From Dehalococcoidia bacterium (GTDB lineage Bacteria > Chloroflexota > Dehalococcoidia > Dehalococcoidales > Fen-1064), in contig DUES01000206.1 in the NCBI GenBank assembly GCA_011192055.1, positions 1 to 10,627 of the forward strand: 10,627 bases of DNA. Direction: 5' to 3'. The translations under genes were made by a program, and so were the position numbers. Positions 1-4,632 of this stretch are shown here, piece after piece (the first letter of the stretch is position 1; each line of letters starts with the position of its first letter). The notes below the pieces were generated by a model. That model was not told the DNA's origin. It worked only from the letters and a program-made list of their open reading frames with translations, and made no database searches.

Positions 1-69
1 GAAACACAGAAGGAAATCGAGGACATCATCTTTGGCAGCGAGGCTGTCTCCCGCGTGGAATTCCGGTAG
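1..69 (+). CDS. C-terminal 22 residues of an unidentified protein (5' end outside window)
   Basis: Frame 1 is open from the first base and ends at TAG 67-69. It encodes a charged, helix-like tail (ETQKEIEDIIFGSEAVSRVE, then FR). The frame is supported by a terminator about 70 nt downstream, which shows that a transcription unit ends here on the plus strand. The fragment is too short to assign a family, and I do not recognise it. A 9-bp inverted repeat begins inside its last three codons. Confidence 0.55.
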   Translation, partial: ETQKEIEDIIFGSEAVSRVEFR

Positions 70-89
70 AAGCTCCCGGACTACCGGAA
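61..89 (+). repeat. Inverted repeat straddling the stop codon of the first gene
   Basis: TTCCGGTAG (61-69) and CTACCGGAA (81-89) are perfect 9-nt complements around an 11-nt loop, and the left arm includes the TAG stop. No T-run follows, so on its own it is not a classic intrinsic terminator. It could be a 3'-end-stabilising stem or an accessory stem ahead of the terminator at 139-167. Confidence 0.5.
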
Positions 90-138
90 AAGCCCTGAAC
101 CGAAACGGGTGGTGATTTAGTCTTAGGTATAAACGATG

Positions 139-167
139 AGGGGGAGCCTTTCGGCTCCCCTTTTTTT
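139..167 (+). terminator. Rho-independent terminator of the upstream gene
   Basis: GGGGAGCC (141-148) pairs with GGCTCCCC (153-160) around the loop TTTC. The stem can be lengthened at its base by G140-T161 and A139-T162. Seven T residues follow (161-167). This 8-10 bp GC-rich stem plus T-tract is a textbook intrinsic terminator. It closes the transcription unit entering from the left and insulates the MFS gene. Confidence 0.9.
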
Positions 168-254
168 GTTTGCCCTATCACTCAAATACCGTTTTCATAG
201 GCCTCTTTCTTGCATTGCAAGGCTGAAGGCCAATATATGTAAACCACTCCGTCA

Positions 255-284
255 TTGCCGATATCATTCTGCCTCTGTTATGCT
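255..284 (+). promoter_or_regulatory. Possible promoter of the MFS gene
   Basis: TTGCCG (255-260) and TATGCT (279-284) are 18 bp apart and resemble -35 and -10 boxes, with three and four of six consensus matches. The predicted transcription start (about 290) would leave only about 6 nt before the ATG at 297, which has no Shine-Dalgarno. The match is weak and could be chance. Confidence 0.3.
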
Positions 285-296
285 TGTTGCAATAAC

Positions 297-1589
297 ATGG
301 AGAACCAGCAGGAACGACCTTCCAATACCGCCGCGGATTTACGGGCTTTTCCGCCCATTAACTACGTCAAGATAACGCTGTTCGGCTTTGCACTGACAGC
401 ACTCTGGTCCAGTCTGAATACCATCGTCCTTCCAATACGGCTCCTGGACTTCGTACCGGAGTCACTGAAAAATTCTTACCTGGGCTACATGACATTCGCC
501 GGCCTGGTAGTTGCAATGCTGGTACAGCCCATAATCGGCGCCAGCAGTGACCGTGCGAGCTTCAGATGGGGCCGCCGCAGGCCTTACATCCTGGTCGGTG
601 CGGTGCTGGCACTGTTGCTGCTTCCCGGTATCGGTCTCTGGTCGAGTTATGCCCTCGTCTTCATCTTTTACTGCCTTCTGCAGGCCGCTACAAATACCGC
701 CCAGGGTCCCTACCAGGGCTTCATTCCCGACCTTGTTCCGGTAGCCAGGCGGGGAAGGGCAGCCGGGGTGAAAAGCCTGCTGGAACTGCTTGGCGGTATC
801 AGCCTGGCACGCCTGGCAGCCTATTTCATGGACCGATACTCACCGGGTGACCAGACCTACTGGCTCTGGCTGACTCTGGGGGCACTCGGTATCGTACTGC
901 TGGTAACAACTACGGTCACACTGATAACTGTCCGTGAAAAACCGGGGGACCTTAATCCTGCTTCAAGAACACCCCTGCTACCGGACCTGGTCAAGATTTT
1001 CCGGATTGATTTCAAGAGGGAGCCGGACTTCATCTGGTTTCTCGTATCCCGCGGCATGATGGCTGTCCCGGGGGTCATTCTGCAGACCTTCGCCCTTTAC
1101 TATCTCGCTGACGTCGTCGGTGTCGACAGCCCGGCTGCCTCGGCGGCCAACCTGCTGATTGCCGTCGGTGCCGGTCTGGTAGCAGCGGTTTACTTTGCCG
1201 GACACCTGTCCGACCGGATAGGCCGGAAACCGGTCGTGATAGCAAGCGGTCTACTGGGTGCTGCCGGAGTCTTGTTCCTGTTTTACAGTCGGGACACCGC
1301 CTCGATACTGGCCTCGGGAGCCGTAATAGGTCTGGCCAACGGAGCCCTTTTAAGTGCTGCCTGGGCGATGGCTACAGACCTGGCCCCGAAAGATGCCGGA
1401 GCAAGGTACCTGGGGCTGGCTAACCTCTCGCTGGCTGCCGGGTCTGCGCTGGCCCGCCTGATTGGGCCGGTGATTGATTTTTTCAATAACCGCAGTGAGA
1501 ACATGGGCTATACGGTAATGCTGCTGGTGTGCTTCGTCTGCTTTATTGCCGGTTCGGTGCTGATACTGAAGGTGAAACGAATCCGGTAG
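297..1589 (+). CDS. MFS transporter, 12-TM, SLC45/sugar-cation symporter-like
   Basis: This 430-aa polytopic membrane protein of the major facilitator superfamily has about 12 hydrophobic segments in two halves. The loop after TM2 carries a motif-A-like stretch (GASSDRASFRWGRRRP, residues 81-96), and the second half repeats it as GHLSDRIGRKP (302-312), the usual internal duplication of MFS proteins. The GRRRPY form after a D-R pair resembles SLC45/GPH-type sugar:cation symporters, but the substrate cannot be read from sequence. Residues 150-170 of the central loop are basic and cytoplasmic. I chose the ATG at 297. A TTG at 255 would add 14 residues (three Cys) with no transporter character and no ribosome-binding site. 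No Shine-Dalgarno is visible before 297 either. The gene converges on the DedA gene with only 15 bp between stops, and no terminator separates them. It could be another MFS subfamily. Confidence 0.9.
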   Translation: MENQQERPSNTAADLRAFPPINYVKITLFGFALTALWSSLNTIVLPIRLLDFVPESLKNSYLGYMTFAGLVVAMLVQPIIGASSDRASFRWGRRRPYILVGAVLALLLLPGIGLWSSYALVFIFYCLLQAATNTAQGPYQGFIPDLVPVARRGRAAGVKSLLELLGGISLARLAAYFMDRYSPGDQTYWLWLTLGALGIVLLVTTTVTLITVREKPGDLNPASRTPLLPDLVKIFRIDFKREPDFIWFLVSRGMMAVPGVILQTFALYYLADVVGVDSPAASAANLLIAVGAGLVAAVYFAGHLSDRIGRKPVVIASGLLGAAGVLFLFYSRDTASILASGAVIGLANGALLSAAWAMATDLAPKDAGARYLGLANLSLAAGSALARLIGPVIDFFNNRSENMGYTVMLLVCFVCFIAGSVLILKVKRIR

Positions 1590-1604
1590 GCATAATAAAC
1601 AGTC

Positions 1605-2294
1605 TCACCGAGTTCGCCGCCATGTCCATTTCTCAAGTGCCAGCGCCATTACCAGGAATATTGTTACTCCCAGTACCGCTGCACACGCAATCCAGAACCC
1701 TGACAGGTTAAGACTGCCATCTACCAGCATTTCCCAACCCCAGGCACCGGCCAGTGCCATACCGGTGTAGAGGAGAGACTTCCCGGCCCAGCCAACAATA
1801 AGGAACTTCCACACGGGATAGCGGAGTGCTCCGGCAACGATTCCGAGGACATCCATCGGCAGGGGTGTCGCCGAGAAAATAAAGACCACAATTACGCCCC
1901 ACCTCCTGACCCACTTCTCAGTCCTGATATAAGCCTGGTTCCCACTTACGATATTGCCTCCGGAAAAACCGGCAACATAACCTGTCATCTCGCCAAGGAT
2001 ACCGCCGGCTCCACTGGCAATGCCGATAAGAAACGGATTAAAACTGGCACCGAGGGCAAAGAGAAGCAGAAGTCCCGGCATCGGGAGTATGATGGTCCCG
2101 TTTGTAACCAGGCTGATTAAGAAAGCACCCAGGTAGCCATAGTTACCCAGTTCGGATACTTTATCTCTGAAAATGAAGATGACAATCGTGATTACCAGTA
2201 CCAGAAGCAGCGTCAGGAGTGAAACATACTGCTTCCTGGCCCAGTACCATGCCTTTTTCACTCCCGTTTCACCGGGATCTGACATGCCGCTCAT
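1605..2294 (-). CDS. DedA/VTT-domain (SNARE-associated Golgi) family membrane protein
   Basis: This 229-aa integral membrane protein has a basic cytoplasmic N-terminus, TM1 at about 24-42, a re-entrant-type segment NGTIILPMPGLLLLFALG (65-82), the glycine-rich GGILGEMTGYVAG with conserved Glu102, and FSATPLPMDVLGIVAGALRY followed by two C-terminal TMs. These are hallmarks of the VTT/DedA domain (YqaA-like branch). The family includes lipid scramblases and undecaprenyl-phosphate flippases with roles in envelope homeostasis; the specific lipid here is unknown. The start is ambiguous among GTG 2300, ATG 2294 and ATG 2285. ATG 2294 has an AGG (2302-2300) five nt upstream and is preferred. The gene is divergent from the tRNA-Glu gene with 68 bp between them, and convergent with the MFS gene. 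Confidence 0.88.
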   Translation of the reverse strand: MSGMSDPGETGVKKAWYWARKQYVSLLTLLLVLVITIVIFIFRDKVSELGNYGYLGAFLISLVTNGTIILPMPGLLLLFALGASFNPFLIGIASGAGGILGEMTGYVAGFSGGNIVSGNQAYIRTEKWVRRWGVIVVFIFSATPLPMDVLGIVAGALRYPVWKFLIVGWAGKSLLYTGMALAGAWGWEMLVDGSLNLSGFWIACAAVLGVTIFLVMALALEKWTWRRTR

Positions 2295-2322
2295 CTTCAC
2301 CTTTCATGTAATGATAAAAAAA

Positions 2323-2352
2323 TTGCTGCCTGGCACTATGTTTTGCTATACT
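2323..2352 (+). promoter_or_regulatory. Promoter of tRNA-Glu
   Basis: TTGCTG (2323-2328) and TATACT (2347-2352) are separated by 18 bp, with an extended -10 TGC just before the hexamer. The predicted start (about 2359) falls just upstream of the mature tRNA 5' end at 2363, giving the short leader typical of single tRNA genes. Confidence 0.65.
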
Positions 2353-2362
2353 TTAGTGGTAT

Positions 2363-2438
2363 GCCCCCATCGTCTAGAGGCCTAGGACGACAGCCTTTCA
2401 AGCTGTAAACATGGATTCGAATTCCATTGGGGGCACCA
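2363..2438 (+). tRNA. tRNA-Glu (anticodon TTC), CCA encoded
   Basis: The cloverleaf folds by eye. The acceptor GCCCCCA (2363-2369) pairs with TGGGGGC (2428-2434), with discriminator A2435 and CCA encoded at 2436-2438. The anticodon stem ACAGC/GCTGT (2390-2394/2402-2406) encloses the loop CTTTCAA, which gives anticodon TTC at 2397-2399. The T-arm is ATGGA-TTCGAAT-TCCAT (2411-2427). The 5' half TCGTCTAGAGGCCTAGGAC is typical of bacterial tRNA-Glu. It is a single gene, not part of a cluster. Confidence 0.97.
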
Positions 2439-2470
2439 CCGCATGGTGCTAATTCTACCATCTTTGGTAG
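2433..2470 (+). terminator. Two short hairpins in the tRNA-Glu 3' trailer, possible weak terminator
   Basis: The first stem pairs the tRNA's own 3' end GCACCA (2433-2438) with TGGTGC (2444-2449). The second pairs CTACCA (2455-2460) with TGGTAG (2465-2470) around TCTT. Only a poor T-run follows (TCTTC), so termination would be weak. The first stem competes with the tRNA acceptor end and would have to open for 3' processing. No stronger terminator is visible in the following 150 nt. Confidence 0.35.
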
Positions 2471-2591
2471 TCTTCATAACAGTTATACGGGCTTATTCCT
2501 TGGTATCTGCTCTCCGCACATTGCTTTGAGCTTAATTCATACCTTTACTGTCAGGTAGTGACTAAAGTCGTATGCACATGCCTTCCTCCTG

Positions 2592-2620
2592 TATAAAATT
2601 AACGTATTAGAACGTTAGTT
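2592..2620 (+). promoter_or_regulatory. -10-like box plus operator-like inverted repeat ahead of the 146-aa membrane protein gene
   Basis: TATAAAAT (2592-2599) resembles a -10 element; no convincing -35 box is visible 16-18 bp upstream. Directly downstream, AATTAACGT (2597-2605) and ACGTTAGTT (2612-2620) form an inverted repeat with 8 of 9 pairs (perfect inner arms TAACGT/ACGTTA) and a 6-nt spacer. It covers the expected transcription start and ends one base before the GGAGGAGG ribosome-binding site. This arrangement is typical of a repressor operator. No regulator gene is in the window. Confidence 0.5.
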
Positions 2621-2632
2621 GGAGGAGGTATC

Positions 2633-3073
2633 ATGAGAATCGGCGTTCGTACGCTTGCCATCATAGTACTTATCTTCGCGGTAGTATCTCTGGGCGTAGG
2701 AATCGTATTTGTGCAGCAGGGATTCGCACAGGAAGCTTTCCTGGTCGACGCCATGACACAGGAGCAAATCACTACGTCGGGTGTTGAGGGTATCGTCGAC
2801 AACATGGACAAAGCCCAAACGGCCGGCGATACTGTCCGTGAGCACCGACACGGCATATCCCCTACCTATGGCGAGCTACTTGCCGGAGAGCGTTTTGACC
2901 CGACCAATCCCGCACAGCTCAGCTATGCCCAGGCCCTTAACCTTGAAAACTACCTGTATCTGGCCGTGGCATCCTTTGGTGTTTTCACAGTAGTAAAGGC
3001 CTCCGGCGCATTCATGATACTCATGGGTCTTGCTCTTGGTGCCACGGGATTTGGACTTATGAGTAAATCGTAG
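2633..3073 (+). CDS. Small conserved-looking membrane protein with a central extracytoplasmic segment
   Basis: This 146-aa protein has a very strong ribosome-binding site (GGAGGAGG, 2621-2628, 4 nt before ATG). A basic MRIGVR start leads into TM1 (about 7-29). A polar, acidic middle (about 30-105) contains TVREHRHG (near residues 67-74) and the segment FDPTNPAQLSYAQALNLENY. A C-terminal hydrophobic pair (about 107-122 and 125-143) is split by a Lys. There are no cysteines, no lipobox and no catalytic motif that I can name. TM1 could instead be an uncleaved signal anchor. The charged helical middle between anchors would suit a sensor, a stalk or a partner-binding protein, but I assign no function. 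It is a monocistronic unit: an operator-like repeat lies upstream and a strong terminator 40 nt downstream. Its style suggests a lineage-restricted family. Confidence 0.82.
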   Translation: MRIGVRTLAIIVLIFAVVSLGVGIVFVQQGFAQEAFLVDAMTQEQITTSGVEGIVDNMDKAQTAGDTVREHRHGISPTYGELLAGERFDPTNPAQLSYAQALNLENYLYLAVASFGVFTVVKASGAFMILMGLALGATGFGLMSKS

Positions 3074-3112
3074 CAGTCATTCATAAGAAGATACCTGACC
3101 ATATTCTTCATT

Positions 3113-3151
3113 AACAGGCAGCGGCAGTTTAGACTGCCGCTGCCTGTTTTT
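3113..3151 (+). terminator. Strong intrinsic terminator after the small membrane protein gene
   Basis: Positions 3113-3128 and 3133-3148 form a perfect 16-bp stem (core GGCAGCGGCAG/CTGCCGCTGCC) with the tetraloop TTAG and a T-run to 3151. The A-run complementary to the T-run is short, so function is mainly for the plus strand. It isolates the 2633-3073 gene as a single-gene transcript. Confidence 0.93.
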
Positions 3152-3181
3152 ACCGGTTCATCCTTATCAGACTGCTTCACG

Positions 3182-3216
3182 CTGCGTAATAAATCCTATT
3201 TACGCAGGTTCCTGCC
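3182..3216. repeat. Two overlapping inverted repeats in the left direct-repeat copy
   Basis: CTGCGTAA (3182-3189) and TTACGCAG (3200-3207) are perfect 8-bp arms around 10 nt. GCAGG (3205-3209) and CCTGC (3212-3216) form a second, adjacent stem around TT. The second stem is conserved in the right copy, whereas the first is degenerate there. No T-tract follows on either strand. Confidence 0.5.
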
Positions 3217-3219
3217 CGG
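3195..3219. repeat. 25-bp direct repeat, left copy
   Basis: This is identical over 25 bp to 3815-3839 (core TTTACGCAGGTTCCTGCCC). Weaker similarity continues about 14 bp leftward (GCTGCGTAATAAAT versus ACCGCTTAATGAAC, 9 or 10 matches). The offset is 620 bp. On the minus strand both copies read PGRNLRK-stop. The two copies bracket the zinc-ribbon gene and its promoter. Confidence 0.85.
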
Positions 3220-3386
3220 GTTTTTGCCATTCATGGATACCCCGGTAATTATCCTTCCCGTATTCCAAAATCTCCGGCTTGGACTATTATGACACATTCA
3301 AACGCAGCAGGGCTGAGGATAAAATTTCAGGGACAACTTCGCGTTTCTTTATCTGGTTATTCCTCACCGGGAAAACCATAACGGCA

Positions 3387-3415
3387 TTGACTCTCTCGTA
3401 CCCGAAGTCTACAAT
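3387..3415 (+). promoter_or_regulatory. sigma70-type promoter of the zinc-ribbon gene
   Basis: TTGACT (3387-3392) and TACAAT (3410-3415) each match five of six consensus bases and are spaced by exactly 17 bp. The predicted start is near 3421, giving an AT-rich leader of about 52 nt. A second, weaker pair, TTGTGT (3415-3420) and TATATA (3438-3443), also 17 bp apart, could act as a tandem promoter about 28 bp downstream. Confidence 0.7.
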
Positions 3416-3473
3416 TGTGTACTCAAAATAACCGGAGTATATAAAGATATATATAGTGTACAGGAGGTAACTA

Positions 3474-3668
3474 ATGGAAGCTACATGCAAGAAGTGTAAT
3501 CATGAGTTCAGCGACCAGCCAAACGAATATCCGGGAAAGGTATACGTACACAAGGGTGAAGTTTTGTGTGAGCATTGCCTGATAGACATGGGTGTATTAC
3601 CTGACCACGCCGATGCAGATCATACCCGCCTTATCACAGACACCGCAATGTACCGCAGGATAGTGTGA
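3474..3668 (+). CDS. Small zinc-ribbon-like protein (CxxC...CxxC)
   Basis: This 64-aa protein is preceded by an excellent Shine-Dalgarno (AGGAGG 3462-3467, 6 nt before ATG). CKKC (5-8) and CEHC (32-35), 23 residues apart, form a four-Cys set suited to one structural Zn2+. The His-containing DHADADH (43-50) could add ligands but may be incidental. There is no signal peptide or TM, so it should be cytosolic. The pattern fits small zinc-ribbon proteins that bind nucleic acid or protein partners; I do not recognise a named family. It is transcribed alone from a good promoter, has no clear terminator after it, and sits inside the 620-bp interval bounded by the 25-bp direct repeat, so it may have arrived as cargo or stayed as a leftover of a rearrangement. 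Confidence 0.75.
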   Translation: MEATCKKCNHEFSDQPNEYPGKVYVHKGEVLCEHCLIDMGVLPDHADADHTRLITDTAMYRRIV

Positions 3669-3814
3669 ACCCTGACCGCTAAAGCTGGTCCGGATGTCAA
3701 ACGGTGAAATAATCTGTTCATAACCATGTTTGACTGAGGAATTATACATACTGGTAGCCTTCATGGCAGTCAGACAGGCGTATTCCACAGGTACCTGCCG
3801 ACCGCTTAATGAAC

Positions 3815-3839
3815 CCTATTTACGCAGGTTCCTGCCCGG
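3815..3839. repeat. 25-bp direct repeat, right copy, in the 3' end of the C2HC gene
   Basis: This copy is identical to 3195-3219. It encodes the last seven residues and stop of the minus-strand C2HC protein plus one base beyond. A related palindromic fragment, CAGGTACCTGCC (3788-3799), lies 27 bp away and matches 11 of 12 bases of the repeat's internal CAGGTTCCTGCC. Confidence 0.85.
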
Positions 3840-3968
3840 TAGAACTAATTCCCCGTCAAGTCTGGCTATCTCAGGGCACGCGAGCTGGTGTTTACGGAGC
3901 TTACTAACGGGAAAAAGCTTCTCACAGGCAGGACACCGTATCTTTTTTTCTGGTGCCGTTTCTGCCAT
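3816..3968 (-). CDS. 50-aa C2HC zinc-finger-like microprotein, translationally coupled to the HIT gene
   Basis: This was translated by hand from the minus strand; it is too short for usual ORF cut-offs. The ATG (3968-3966) shares its A with the HIT stop codon (TAATG), and an AAGGGAAG ribosome-binding site lies in the HIT 3' end about 5 nt upstream. The protein is basic at its N-terminus (TAPEKKIR), followed by CPACEKLFPVSKLRKHQLAC. This gives C12-x2-C15-x11-H27-x3-C31, a plausible single zinc site of C2HC finger type, and then a short tail ending PGRNLRK. The layout fits a small nucleic-acid- or protein-binding finger. The role is unknown; co-translation with a HIT hydrolase is the only context clue. 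Its last seven codons lie in the 25-bp direct repeat. Confidence 0.72.
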   Translation of the reverse strand: MAETAPEKKIRCPACEKLFPVSKLRKHQLACPEIARLDGELVLPGRNLRK

Positions 3969-4441
3969 TAGAACTTCCCTTTCAATTTGCGGTAGGTATC
4001 CGCCAGTCCTTCCGGGATAACCCGGGTATCGGCTACTACCGGCATGAAATTAACATCACCCTGCCAGCGGGGTACGATGTGCGTATGGACATGGTCGTCT
4101 ATACCGGCACCGGCCACCTTGCCGGTATTGGTCCCGATATTAAAACCGGCGGGATTGAGGGCTTCCCTCAGTACCCCGATACATTGCGAGACAAGCTCAT
4201 AATGCTCGTGGAGTTCTCCAACAGTCATGTCGTCCAGGCCGGCAATATGGCGGTAGGGTGCAACCATGAGATGACCGGGATTATAGGGAAAGGCATTCAG
4301 GATAATGTAGTTCTTTTCCGCACGATGCAGGATATAGTTCGGCTCGTCCCTGTTTTCCGCAGGTTTATCACACAGGATACAGGCAGCCGGTTTATTCATC
4401 AGGATATACTCCATCCGCCAGGGTGCCCAGATATGTTCCAT
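3968..4441 (-). CDS. HIT-family protein (Ap4A phosphorylase/hydrolase-like)
   Basis: This 157-aa cytosolic protein starts with the family-typical MEHIWAPWRMEYI. The catalytic triad HVHTHIV (His117, 119, 121) precedes PRW, matching the HxHxHxx motif in which the middle His is nucleophilic toward nucleotide phosphates. GHLMVAPYRH (56-65) and the GTNTGKVAGAGIDD stretch are the usual substrate-loop elements. CILC (21-24) with His39 suggests the structural zinc of the Ap4A-phosphorylase-like branch. The likely substrates are dinucleoside polyphosphates or nucleotidyl adducts; the exact reaction is inferred. I chose ATG 4441 over an upstream ATG at 4513. AAGGAG lies 6 nt before it, the start matches the family, and a good promoter (4503-4475) sits inside the putative 24-residue extension. 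Its stop overlaps the start of the C2HC gene. Confidence 0.93.
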   Translation of the reverse strand: MEHIWAPWRMEYILMNKPAACILCDKPAENRDEPNYILHRAEKNYIILNAFPYNPGHLMVAPYRHIAGLDDMTVGELHEHYELVSQCIGVLREALNPAGFNIGTNTGKVAGAGIDDHVHTHIVPRWQGDVNFMPVVADTRVIPEGLADTYRKLKGKF

Positions 4442-4474
4442 AGCAATCTCCTTGCCGGGTGATTGGCTATCCCT

Positions 4475-4503
4475 ATTGTAATCGGCATCCCCCAACAGGT
4501 CAA
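4475..4503 (-). promoter_or_regulatory. Promoter of the HIT-C2HC unit
   Basis: Read on the minus strand, TTGACC (4503-4498) and TACAAT (4480-4475) are separated by exactly 17 bp. The predicted start (about 4468) leaves a leader of about 27 nt that contains AAGGAG before ATG 4441. This promoter also argues against the longer HIT reading frame starting at 4513. Confidence 0.7.
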
Positions 4504-4595
4504 AGTCGGTCATTTTTCATGGGATTCTCTGCTGAACACCATAACAGATACTTCCCGGCTTACCAGACTCTACCAAAGTGTTGAGTTCTTGCCCA

Positions 4596-4624
4596 TTGCA
4601 GCAACAGGCGGCATCGGGTATAGT
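4596..4624 (+). promoter_or_regulatory. Possible promoter of the metallo-beta-lactamase-fold gene
   Basis: TTGCAG (4596-4601) and TATAGT (4619-4624, five of six matches) are 17 bp apart. The -10 box ends 8 nt before the ATG at 4633, so the transcript would be leaderless or nearly so, consistent with the lack of a clear Shine-Dalgarno. It is divergent from the HIT promoter. Confidence 0.45.
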
Positions 4625-4632
4625 GGTGCTGG

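Larger units (their letters stand above)
3152..3386. other. Gene-poor spacer between the terminator and the zinc-ribbon gene promoter
   Basis: I see no credible gene here. It contains the left copy of the 25-bp direct repeat (3195-3219) and a minus-strand mini-ORF of 33 codons (3297 down to 3196) that ends in the same NPGRNLRK-stop as the C2HC gene. Another minus-strand frame running through it and the promoter reads FPVRNNQIKKREVVPEIL, which loosely echoes FPV...PEI in the C2HC protein. These may be scraps of a decayed relative. Neither frame has a ribosome-binding site. Confidence 0.4.

Noticed and set aside
255..296. TTG start adding 14 residues to the MFS protein
   Set aside because: The extension is Cys-rich and unlike transporter N-termini, has no ribosome-binding site, and overlaps the putative promoter.
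3289..3381. Plus-strand 30-codon ORF beginning MTHSNAAG
   Set aside because: It has no ribosome-binding site or promoter and no recognisable features; it lies opposite the possible decayed frame.
3287..3490. Minus-strand 67-codon ORF with a hydrophobic Tyr/Ile-rich start
   Set aside because: It covers the zinc-ribbon gene's promoter and ribosome-binding site, has no ribosome-binding site of its own, and its hydrophobic stretch comes from the AT-rich leader. Only its tail is considered, in the decayed-relative finding.
3730..3748. TTGACT followed by TATACA as a promoter
   Set aside because: The spacing is only 7 bp, too short for a sigma70 promoter, and no gene starts just downstream.
3597..3788. 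Minus-strand 63-codon ORF containing CGVC
   Set aside because: Its C-terminal third is antisense to the well-supported zinc-ribbon gene. There is no ribosome-binding site, and the CxxC is read from the complement of that gene.
4442..4513. 24-residue N-terminal extension of the HIT protein
   Set aside because: A consensus promoter (TTGACC-N17-TACAAT) lies inside it, and AAGGAG precedes the family-typical MEHIWAPWR start at 4441.
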